Assembly (NCBI GenBank): GCA_012799755.1
Contig: JAAZKQ010000535.1
Coordinates: forward strand, 1 to 6,570
From: Lentisphaerota bacterium
Lineage (GTDB): Bacteria; Verrucomicrobiota; Lentisphaeria; Oligosphaerales; Oligosphaeraceae
DNA length: 6,570 bases
Direction of reading: 5' to 3'
Shown: positions 1 through 5,111 of the stretch, in pieces
How positions within the stretch are numbered: position 1 is the stretch's first letter
Layout: the number at the start of each line of letters is the position of its first letter
Translations under genes and position numbers: made by a program
The notes under the pieces: model-generated
Seen by the model: only the letters and a program-made list of their open reading frames with translations
What the model was told of the DNA's origin: nothing
The model's database searches: none

Positions 1-31
1 ACCCTGTCCACCCTGTCCACCCTGTCCACTA
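1..31. repeat. 9-bp tandem array, unit TGTCCACCC
   Basis: Three consecutive 9-bp units start at 5, 14 and 23 (TGTCCACCC, TGTCCACCC, TGTCCACTA). Bases 1-4 (ACCC) match the end of a further unit, so the array probably continues beyond the left edge. It lies upstream of ispE. The same TGTCCAC core with the same 9-bp period recurs on the same strand at 4858-4902, so this is a dispersed repeat type rather than a chance run. No function is evident. Confidence 0.8.
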
Positions 32-51
32 GACATTACCCGGACTATATT
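23..51 (+). promoter_or_regulatory. Possible ispE promoter (weak)
   Basis: TATATT at 46-51 matches five of six positions of the sigma-70 -10 box. At 17-bp spacing the -35 position falls on TGTCCA (23-28), the last unit of the 9-bp array, which matches TTGACA poorly (3/6). It would start transcription near 58, about 36 bases before the ispE ATG. ispE could equally be read from an upstream gene outside the window. Confidence 0.22.
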
Positions 52-93
52 AGGCGCCAAAACACCACCCTCACCCACAACAGTGAAGACGCC

Positions 94-951
94 ATGCTCT
101 GCTGCGCCAAAATCAACCTCTACCTCAAAATCGTCGGCAAACGCGCGGATGGCTACCACGACATCCAGACGTTATTCCTGCCATTGCCCGACCTCGCCGA
201 CGAGCTCAGCATCGTCCCCACCAGTACGCCCGGCCTGAGCATGCGCTGTTCAGAACCGTCGCTGCCGACAAATCAGGCCAACCTCTGCGTCAAGGCCGCC
301 GAACTCTTCTGCCAGCAACTCGGCATTGAGCCCAGCTTGGCCATCAGTCTGGAAAAACGCATTCCCATCGCCGCCGGTCTTGGCGGCGGCAGTTCCAACG
401 CGGCGGCAGTGCTCCTCGAACTTCGACGCCAGCTCGCGCCGAACACGCCCGACGCCGTCCTGCAAAAGCTGGCCTGCCGCCTTGGCGCCGACGTGCCCTT
501 CTTCCTCAACCCGCAGTCGGCCGTTGCCGAGGGCATTGGCGAAAGGCTGCGCGGAATCAACGTCCACACGCCGCTGGGCATTGTCCTGGCCAATCCAGGT
601 TTTCCCGTGCCGGCGTCCTGGGCCTATGGCCACTGGCGACGGGTCGGGGGACCGCCGCTACCGCCACTTGACGAGCTCATCGCCGCCTTGCGGGGCGAAG
701 ACTGGCGCGCTGTCGCCGCCCTCTGCGGCAATGACCTCGAACACGCCGTGTTGGACAAATTTCCCGTGCTGGGCATCATCGCGGCGAAAATGGCCAAGCT
801 GGGCTGCGCCGGCATCCACGTCAGCGGCAGTGGCCCGACCCTCTACGGGCTCTGTGAGCCCGCCGCCGCATCCGCCATTCGCGATGCTTTGCAGGAGGCT
901 TTCCCGGGCTTCCTCAGCGTCTACGCCTGCCAGTATCGGCCCGGCAGGTAA
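94..951 (+). CDS. ispE: 4-diphosphocytidyl-2-C-methyl-D-erythritol kinase
   Basis: This GHMP-superfamily kinase phosphorylates the 2-hydroxyl of CDP-methylerythritol with ATP, a cytoplasmic step of the non-mevalonate (MEP) isoprenoid pathway. The 285-residue protein has the usual family length. Visible motifs are AKINLYLKIVGKRADGYHDI at 5-24 with the conserved Lys6, the glycine-rich ATP loop PIAAGLGGGSSNAAA at 91-105, LGADVPFF at 130-137 with the expected catalytic Asp133, and the C-terminal SGSGPTLYGL at 244-253. The ATG at 94 is the only in-frame ATG ahead of the first motif. The reading frame is open to the window edge but offers no upstream ATG, GTG or TTG. No good Shine-Dalgarno sequence precedes it; GTGAAG at 83-88 is the nearest purine-rich stretch. 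It converges with the pilin-like gene across 148 bp. Family assignment is firm. Confidence 0.96.
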   Translation: MLCCAKINLYLKIVGKRADGYHDIQTLFLPLPDLADELSIVPTSTPGLSMRCSEPSLPTNQANLCVKAAELFCQQLGIEPSLAISLEKRIPIAAGLGGGSSNAAAVLLELRRQLAPNTPDAVLQKLACRLGADVPFFLNPQSAVAEGIGERLRGINVHTPLGIVLANPGFPVPASWAYGHWRRVGGPPLPPLDELIAALRGEDWRAVAALCGNDLEHAVLDKFPVLGIIAAKMAKLGCAGIHVSGSGPTLYGLCEPAAASAIRDALQEAFPGFLSVYACQYRPGR

Positions 952-1005
952 TGCGCAAGAGGCGCCGACAAGCCGTCACGCCCAACCCCAGCCGCCTTTC
1001 TCCCC

Positions 1006-1050
1006 AAAAAAATACGCCCGCCGCCGGGAAATCCCCCTCGCGACGGGCGT
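1006..1050 (-). terminator. Rho-independent terminator of the prepilin-like gene
   Basis: Read on the minus strand, ACGCCCG (1050-1044) pairs with CGGGCGT (1020-1014), a 7-bp GC-rich stem. The loop is about 23 nt and can fold further (GGGAAATCCC). One base after the stem comes a run of seven T (1012-1006). It lies about 50 bases past the stop codon of the prepilin-like gene. The plus strand lacks a T run, so it does not serve the converging ispE gene. Confidence 0.75.
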
Positions 1051-1099
1051 CATTGCAGCGGGTATGGTGAAACATCGGGAGCGCCCGGCGCGCCAACGC

Positions 1100-1759
1100 T
1101 CAGTACCAGGCCTTCCACTGATTGGAGTTCGACGGCAAAGCCAAGTAGGGTCCCGTACCGATGAACTGCACGTGACCATCAACATAGAGCACGTTGAAAC
1201 CTTGCTTGTGCCGCAGGTAGCCCACCCGGCGTGTCCGCGTACCGTAATTCGCGCCGTAGGCCGTGTCGTCGTTAGAGGCAAAGCTTGAACCGCGAATGCT
1301 CTCATCAAAATTCGGCAGGATGGAAAAGGCCTCGCTGGGCGCCTGGACGGCACTGACAAGCACCCCTGGATTAGGCGTGCCGTAGGCGTCGCCTGGCCGA
1401 TGGACGCTATAGCTGGTCAAATAACTCCGGCCATTGCCCTTCCAGTCATTGCCGGTATCAATACGCACATCCGTGTCCCCAGGACAAACGAAAATCTTCA
1501 CGTCGCCGATGTAGTCGTTGAGATTCGCGGCAAAGCCCCTGTAGCCAGGGTAATTGTAGGAATAAAACACATAGCCGTCATAATCCTGGTTGTACATGTT
1601 GCCGGCCAAGCCGATCTGCTTCATATTGCTGACACAGCTGATGGTCCGCGCCTTGTCCCGCGCCTTTGCCAAGGCCGGCAAGAGCATGGCCGCCAGAATG
1701 GCGATGATCGCAATCACCACCAACAGTTCAATCAGGGTAAATCGCCGGTTGCTTTTCAT
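1100..1759 (-). CDS. Prepilin-like protein with H-X9-DG C-terminal motif
   Basis: A 219-residue type IV pilin/type II pseudopilin-like protein, probably processed by a prepilin peptidase and held in the membrane by its N-terminal helix. A short basic leader (MKSNRR) precedes FTLIELLVVIAIIAILAAML from residue 7, with the conserved Glu at position 5 of the mature form (E11). After the hydrophobic stretch come ALAKARDKA (29-37) and a globular region with C42 and C92. Near the end, H184 and D194-G195 are separated by exactly nine residues, the 'prepilin-type processing-associated H-X9-DG' signature that is abundant in Lentisphaerae and Planctomycetes. Residue -1 of the expected cleavage site is Arg, not the classical Gly. 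AAAGAGGTG at 1773-1765 is a good Shine-Dalgarno sequence five bases before the ATG. It diverges from the fucosidase gene. No other pilus-assembly gene is in view; its exact role (surface fibre, secretion or substrate binding) is unknown. Confidence 0.92.
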   Translation of the reverse strand: MKSNRRFTLIELLVVIAIIAILAAMLLPALAKARDKARTISCVSNMKQIGLAGNMYNQDYDGYVFYSYNYPGYRGFAANLNDYIGDVKIFVCPGDTDVRIDTGNDWKGNGRSYLTSYSVHRPGDAYGTPNPGVLVSAVQAPSEAFSILPNFDESIRGSSFASNDDTAYGANYGTRTRRVGYLRHKQGFNVLYVDGHVQFIGTGPYLALPSNSNQWKAWY

Positions 1760-1903
1760 GCTGACACCTCTTTATTACTGTGAGTTTAATGAGTGGATCG
1801 CACGATACAGGACAAATTTCAACCGTTACAGCAAGTATAGGCCAAATCTCTTTTCTTTTCAAGACTGCCACAGCTGGCCACTTCTTAATTCCCTAACCAT
1901 CAC

Positions 1904-1907
1904 AGGA
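1904..1907 (+). promoter_or_regulatory. Ribosome binding site of the fucosidase gene
   Basis: AGGA at 1904-1907 lies eight bases before the ATG at 1916 and supports that start. The family core FGLFIHWG begins only 17 residues in, so no long N-terminal extension or signal peptide is missing. In the 156-bp divergent spacer (1760-1915) I found no convincing sigma-70 promoter pair on either strand. Confidence 0.6.
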
Positions 1908-1915
1908 AAACACCG

Positions 1916-3172
1916 ATGATAGCACGCTTCAATGACGGTCGCGACTGGTTTTTTGAGAAACGCTTCGGACTTTTCATTCATTGGGGCCTCTATGCCCTCG
2001 ATGGCTGGCATGAGCAGGTCCAATGGCGACAGAGCATCCCCAAGGCACAGTACGTCAAGCGTGTCGGGCGCTTCAATCCTGTCGCCTTTGATCCCGACGC
2101 CTGGCTTGATCTGGCCGCTGAAGCCGGCATGGAATACCTCTGCTTCACGACCAAACATCATGATGGCTTCTGCATGTGGGACACCCGCCACAGCGATTAC
2201 AAGGTGACGAACACCCCCTACGGCCAAGACGTTCTCGCCAAACTCGCCGAGGCCTGCCACCGCCGACATGTCCCCCTCGAACTCTATTACTCCTGTCCTG
2301 ACTGGCACCACCCCAACGCCATCAATTTCGGCGGCGACCACCAGCTGCCACAGCCCAATCCCGGCGATCGGCCGGACCTCCTCCAATACGTCGCCTACGT
2401 TCGCGCCCAAATCACCGAACTATGCAGCAACTACGGTAAAATCGCCGGCTTTTTCTGGGACATTCCACCGAAAATCACCATTCCCGAGCTCAACGCCCTG
2501 CTTCGCCGTCTACAGCCTGGCATCGTCATCAACAACCGCGGCTTCGGCCCCGGCGACTACAGCACCCCCGAACGCCATGTCCCCGACGGCCAGGCATTCA
2601 CCAGCCCCACCGAGGCCTGCCAGTCCATAGGCGCCCAAAGCTGGGGCTTCCGCGAAAACGAGGATTACTTCACCCCGCTCTTCCTGATGCGCTCCATGGA
2701 CAAGATTCTCTGCATGGGCGGCAACTACCTGCTCAATGTCGGCCCGCAGCCTGACGGCGCCCTGCCCCCGGCCGCACATGAAATCCTCCGCCGCATCGGC
2801 CGCTGGTACCACCGCGTCAAGGAGGCTTTCCAGGACAGCCGGCCAGCGTCGCAACTCTGCGCCAATCCGGACTGCATGCTCACCCGCAGCGGGAATACCC
2901 TCTACGTTCATTTCCCCAAGGGGCTCAATAGCAGCGGCGTGATTCTCAATCCACTCCGCGTCATGCCGAAAGAAGCCACCATACTCAACAACGGTTTGCC
3001 CGTCCACTGCGCGGTTGACGTCCTGCCATCCTCATTCTGGTCACAGTCCCAGCCATGGCTGCACCTCAGCGGCTTGCCTGCGCCCGCTTTGCAGGATGAA
3101 GTGCCCATCATCAAACTCGTCTTCGACAATCTTGACGAGGCCCTCGCCGTGAGCAGTGCCCACTCCGCCTGA
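1916..3172 (+). CDS. Alpha-L-fucosidase, glycoside hydrolase family 29
   Basis: A 418-residue GH29 enzyme, expected to release terminal L-fucose from fucosylated glycans or oligosaccharides by a retaining mechanism. Family signatures, in order: RFGLFIHWGLYA (16-27), the substrate-pocket KHHDGFCMWDT (80-90), LELYYSCPDWH (121-131), GFFWD (178-182) where Asp182 fits the nucleophile, PTEACQSIGAQSWGF (231-245), and GGNYLLNVGPQPDGALPP (268-285). A beta-rich C-terminal domain follows from about residue 310. I do not assign the acid/base residue, which is poorly conserved in GH29. There is no signal peptide or membrane segment, so it is likely cytoplasmic and acts on imported short sugars. The gene stands alone, divergent from the prepilin-like gene and followed by a terminator at 3256-3296. 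No transporter or fucose-catabolic gene is adjacent, so the natural substrate is uncertain; some GH29 members act on related sugars. Confidence 0.93.
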   Translation: MIARFNDGRDWFFEKRFGLFIHWGLYALDGWHEQVQWRQSIPKAQYVKRVGRFNPVAFDPDAWLDLAAEAGMEYLCFTTKHHDGFCMWDTRHSDYKVTNTPYGQDVLAKLAEACHRRHVPLELYYSCPDWHHPNAINFGGDHQLPQPNPGDRPDLLQYVAYVRAQITELCSNYGKIAGFFWDIPPKITIPELNALLRRLQPGIVINNRGFGPGDYSTPERHVPDGQAFTSPTEACQSIGAQSWGFRENEDYFTPLFLMRSMDKILCMGGNYLLNVGPQPDGALPPAAHEILRRIGRWYHRVKEAFQDSRPASQLCANPDCMLTRSGNTLYVHFPKGLNSSGVILNPLRVMPKEATILNNGLPVHCAVDVLPSSFWSQSQPWLHLSGLPAPALQDEVPIIKLVFDNLDEALAVSSAHSA

Positions 3173-3255
3173 GCTTCGCAGCACTCCCGCAGCGCACATG
3201 CAGCCAGGCCGCCGGCAAGCGCAGCTCGCGCCCGGCGCCGCCACCAAAGCAAACA

Positions 3256-3296
3256 CCCCCGGCCAAGCCTATGCCCGACCGGGGGCGCTGTTTTTT
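3256..3296. terminator. Shared terminator between convergent genes
   Basis: CCCCCGG (3256-3262) and CCGGGGG (3279-3285) form a perfect 7-bp stem with a 16-nt loop. On the plus strand the stem is followed by CGCTG and six T (3291-3296), a good intrinsic terminator for the fucosidase gene. On the minus strand the same stem is followed by TGTTTGCTTT, weaker but T-rich, so it may also end the oxidoreductase transcript, whose stop lies 30 bases away. Confidence 0.8.
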
Positions 3297-3325
3297 CATT
3301 GTTGGTGCAATTCGCTTATTGCGGC

Positions 3326-4447
3326 TCAGTCATCGAGTTCGCCGACTTCCAAGCCCAGGGGCAGCGCTTTCGGGCGCTGGCAGGTCGTGCCCAGCTCAAT
3401 CTTCCGGCCGGCCTTGCTGGATTTGTCAAAAGACAGCATGATGTCCAGAACGTGATTGGCCAGCTCGCCATTGACACGATGCGGGCGATTATTGCGCAGG
3501 GCGATGGCCATGTCGGCCGCGCCGATGCTGCGGCTGTTTTCCGCGTAGACATGGCTCAGCGGCACTTCCTGCCATTCCTTTTGGCCCTTGCGGCACACCG
3601 CCACCGGCCCGCCGAAGGTGTTGGGGTCCGGCACCTGCATGGAGCCCTCGGTACCGTAGATTTCAATCGGCCGATGACCGTGCTTGTAGACGTCAAAGCT
3701 GGCGACAACCGTAATCACCGCGCCGCAGACGAATTCGACCACGCCGGTCAGGTGCGTCGTCACCGTTACCGGGTAGGGATCAAAGGGCTTGTACTTGTCC
3801 TGATACTGCTCGGCGACCTCGGGACCGAAGGTACGGAAGTCAAAGCCCTTCGTCGTCACCGCCGTCACGCTCTTGGCCGGGCCCAGGAGGTTCACCAGCG
3901 CGGTCATGTAGTAGGGGCCGAGGTCAAGCATCGGTCCCGCGCCGTAGTCGTAGAAGAAGGGCGCCTGCGGCCATTTCTCCGGCCCGCGGCCCATCACCAT
4001 TGCCGTGCCACACAAGGGCTTGCCGATCCAGCCGTCGTCCAAGAGCTTCCGGGCCGTCTGCTGGCCGGCGCCCAGGAAGGTGTCCGGCGCACAGCCGACG
4101 CGCAGGTTTTTGGCCTTGCCCAAGGCGATCACTTTCGCCGCGTCGTCCGCATCCACACCGAAAGGCTTCTCGGAGTAAGCGTGTTTACCGGCATTCAGGG
4201 TGTCAATAGCGATCTCGGAATGCACCTGCGGCGGCGTCAGATTGAGCACAATCTCAATCTCCGGCATGGCAAACAACTCGTCATTGGTCATGTTCGGCAC
4301 GCCATACAGCTCGGTCTTCTTCCTGGCGCGTTCGGGAATGATATCCGAACAGGCAACCACCTCAATCATATTGAACTTCTGCGACGCCTTGAAGTACGTG
4401 TCGCTGATCATTCCACAACCGACAATACCGACTTTCGTCTTCTTCAT
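3326..4447 (-). CDS. Gfo/Idh/MocA-family NAD(P)-dependent oxidoreductase
   Basis: A 373-residue cytoplasmic oxidoreductase of the glucose-fructose oxidoreductase/inositol dehydrogenase/MocA family, which oxidises or reduces hydroxyl groups on sugars, cyclitols and their derivatives. The N-terminal Rossmann fold starts with KVGIVGCGMIS (5-15), holding the nucleotide-binding glycines 7, 10 and 12. SEKPFG (92-97) carries the family's Glu-Lys-Pro motif with catalytic-type Lys94. The substrate-side motif is GAGPMLDLGPYY (169-180): Asp175 is present, but the His often found four residues later is Tyr179. The frame extends upstream to an ATG at 4507, but the ATG at 4447 is chosen because AAAGGA (4461-4456) lies eight bases before it and the protein then starts directly at the Rossmann strand. 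It converges with the fucosidase gene; a link to fucose or other sugar catabolism is plausible from context only. The exact substrate cannot be read from sequence. Confidence 0.92.
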   Translation of the reverse strand: MKKTKVGIVGCGMISDTYFKASQKFNMIEVVACSDIIPERARKKTELYGVPNMTNDELFAMPEIEIVLNLTPPQVHSEIAIDTLNAGKHAYSEKPFGVDADDAAKVIALGKAKNLRVGCAPDTFLGAGQQTARKLLDDGWIGKPLCGTAMVMGRGPEKWPQAPFFYDYGAGPMLDLGPYYMTALVNLLGPAKSVTAVTTKGFDFRTFGPEVAEQYQDKYKPFDPYPVTVTTHLTGVVEFVCGAVITVVASFDVYKHGHRPIEIYGTEGSMQVPDPNTFGGPVAVCRKGQKEWQEVPLSHVYAENSRSIGAADMAIALRNNRPHRVNGELANHVLDIMLSFDKSSKAGRKIELGTTCQRPKALPLGLEVGELDD

Positions 4448-4577
4448 TCTGCTGGTCCTTTCTGGTCCCGACGCGGGGACGACCTGGAATCGAACACACC
4501 CTGACAACTACTGAACTGGACGGCACGCACGGCCGCAAAAAAAACGCATTAACATAACATCAGCCGCCAATAAAACC

Positions 4578-4607
4578 ATAACACATAGCAGCTACAGTGA
4601 ATGTCAA
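4578..4607 (-). promoter_or_regulatory. Candidate promoter of the Gfo/Idh/MocA gene
   Basis: Read on the minus strand, a perfect -35 hexamer TTGACA (4607-4602) is followed after 18 bp by TGTTAT (4583-4578), a 4/6 match to the -10 box, within AT-rich DNA. Transcription would start near 4571, giving a leader of about 120 bases. The -35 box overlaps the direct repeat at the left edge of the inserted element at 4610-4923. The leader also contains an eight-T run (4544-4537) with no stem ahead of it, so that run is not a terminator. Confidence 0.45.
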
Positions 4608-4609
4608 AG

Positions 4610-4630
4610 GTAAGCGGTCACCCATTGATA
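4610..4630 (+). repeat. Left terminal inverted repeat of the element
   Basis: Begins GTAAGCGGTCAC and ends CATTGATA. It pairs with 4903-4923 with one mismatch. The inverted match can extend one base outward (4609 with 4924) and stops there. Confidence 0.8.
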
Positions 4631-4661
4631 CCGGTCGTGCCGGCGGTCGTTTTCAGCTGTA

Positions 4662-4797
4662 GTGCCTTTACAAGGCACAGCCACATGGGGAGTTTCCCCA
4701 CCCCAGGCTGAAGCCTGGGGTTAAGCATGGTTAAGCGCCTACGGCGCCAAGAGGCCCATTTTGCTGACATCTTGTTGACGCTACGGGCTAAAAGCCC
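4662..4797. repeat. Cluster of five short perfect hairpins
   Basis: Five inverted repeats follow one another inside the element. GTGCCTT/AAGGCAC is at 4662-4678 (7-bp stem, 3-nt loop) and TGGGGA/TCCCCA at 4686-4700 (6 bp, 3 nt). CCCCAGGC/GCCTGGGG is at 4701-4720 (8 bp with TGAA loop). GCGCC/GGCGC is at 4735-4747 (5 bp, TAC loop) and GGGCT/AGCCC at 4785-4797 (5 bp, AAA loop). All are GC-rich with tiny loops, and none is followed by a T run on either strand, so they do not look like terminators. Confidence 0.75.
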
Positions 4798-4857
4798 CAC
4801 AGTACGGCCGGGAAACAAGCGTGAATGGTGCCGCAGAACGGACAGGAAACAGGTGCT

Positions 4858-4902
4858 TGTCCACAATGTCCACTCTGTCCACAATGTCCACAATGTCCAC
4901 TT
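4858..4902 (+). repeat. 9-bp tandem array, unit TGTCCACNN (five copies)
   Basis: Five head-to-tail 9-bp units occupy 4858-4902: TGTCCACAA, TGTCCACTC, TGTCCACAA, TGTCCACAA, TGTCCACTT. The first seven bases are invariant and only the last two vary. The array ends directly at the right terminal inverted repeat. It shares its core, period and strand with the array at 1-31. Confidence 0.9.
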
Positions 4903-4923
4903 TATCAATGAGTGACCGCTTAC
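4903..4923 (-). repeat. Right terminal inverted repeat of the element
   Basis: Inverted partner of 4610-4630 with one mismatch. Read inward on the minus strand it begins GTAAGCGGTCAC. It is followed outside by CAAAG (4924-4928), matching the pentamer outside the left end. Confidence 0.8.
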
Positions 4924-4953
4924 CAAAGCCATTGCGGCGACGCCGGCATGTCC

Positions 4954-4982
4954 TTGCTAAACATCGGTGTGGGAATTACATT
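4954..4982 (+). promoter_or_regulatory. Candidate nifJ promoter
   Basis: TTGCTA (4954-4959; 4/6 to TTGACA) and TACATT (4977-4982; 4/6 to TATAAT) are separated by exactly 17 bp. The predicted start near 4989 gives a leader of about 120 bases containing the terminator-like hairpin at 5010-5053. Judged from motif match only. Confidence 0.35.
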
Positions 4983-5009
4983 AGGCTTTTCGTTTTTTCT
5001 GTTTTCCGC

Positions 5010-5053
5010 AAGCCGCGAGCGACTCAGCCATCGCTGCGCGCTTCGTTTTTTTT
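5010..5053 (+). terminator. Intrinsic terminator/possible attenuator in nifJ leader
   Basis: AAGC-GCG-AGCGA (5010-5022, with one unpaired C at 5014) pairs with TCGCT-CGC-GCTT (5031-5043, with one unpaired G at 5036) around an 8-nt loop. This gives 12 base pairs with two single-base bulges. Two bases later comes a run of eight T (5046-5053), the standard intrinsic terminator layout on the plus strand; the minus strand has no T run next to the stem. No plus-strand gene lies between 4448 and this site, so it would end a short leader transcript about 58 bases before the nifJ start codon. Confidence 0.6.
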
Positions 5054-5097
5054 CATGGCGAATTCCTTTCTGTTCCAGTGTGTTAGAGTGTAAAAGC

Positions 5098-5103
5098 AAG
5101 GAG
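5098..5103 (+). promoter_or_regulatory. Ribosome binding site of nifJ
   Basis: AAGGAG at 5098-5103 is a near-ideal Shine-Dalgarno sequence eight bases before the ATG at 5112. It decides that start over the out-of-frame ATG at 5105. Confidence 0.85.
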
Positions 5104-5111
5104 AATGACAA

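Larger units (their letters stand above)
4605..4928. mobile_element. MITE-like element with 21-bp terminal inverted repeats
   Basis: Bases 4610-4630 and 4903-4923 are inverted copies of each other, matching at 20 of 21 positions (the single difference is at the 13th base). Both ends begin GTAAGCGGTCAC reading inward. CAAAG sits immediately outside each end (4605-4609 and 4924-4928), as expected for a 5-bp target-site duplication. An alternative reading is 22-bp ends with AAA duplicated. The 314-bp interior has no transposase and no credible gene, so the element would be non-autonomous, moved in trans. The GTAAGCG tip resembles ends of IS66-family elements, but that family usually gives 8-bp duplications, which are not seen here; the parent family is therefore unresolved. 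The left part of the interior carries serial hairpins and the right part a 9-bp tandem array. Confidence 0.72.

Noticed and set aside
326..1288. 320-codon plus-strand frame overlapping ispE and the prepilin-like gene
   Set aside because: It runs out of frame through ispE and antisense through the pilin-like gene; its product is a Ser/Pro/Arg-rich shadow without a family.
1819..1834. LacI-type operator in the pilin/fucosidase spacer
   Set aside because: CTGTAACGGTTG on the minus strand resembles such sites, but its two halves match at only three of five positions, too weak to call.
3299..4504. 401-codon open frame on the plus strand
   Set aside because: It lies antisense to the oxidoreductase gene, which carries clear Rossmann and EKP motifs. 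The frame's product is rich in Arg, His and Gly with no recognisable family, as expected from a GC-rich mirror frame.
4448..4507. Upstream start (ATG at 4507) for the oxidoreductase
   Set aside because: It adds 20 residues before the Rossmann strand without homology, while the ATG at 4447 has AAAGGA at correct spacing.
4857..4902. DnaA-box cluster (replication origin)
   Set aside because: TTGTCCACA at 4857-4865 is one base from TTATCCACA, but the invariant G before TCCAC recurs in every unit, the spacing is strictly head-to-tail, and there is no dnaA, dnaN or AT-rich unwinding region.
4858..4902. CRISPR array
   Set aside because: A 9-bp period with 2-bp variable positions has no spacers, and there are no cas genes.
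4610..4923. Assignment of the element to the IS66 family
   Set aside because: The GTAAGCG tip agrees, but the flanking 8-mers do not match; only a 5-bp repeat is present and there is no transposase to compare.
4618..4932. 104-codon minus-strand frame over the inserted element
   Set aside because: Its product is a translation of hairpins and of the 9-bp repeat (repeated Leu/Glu-Trp-Thr triplets); it has no ribosome site and no domain. It fits a chance frame through repeat DNA.
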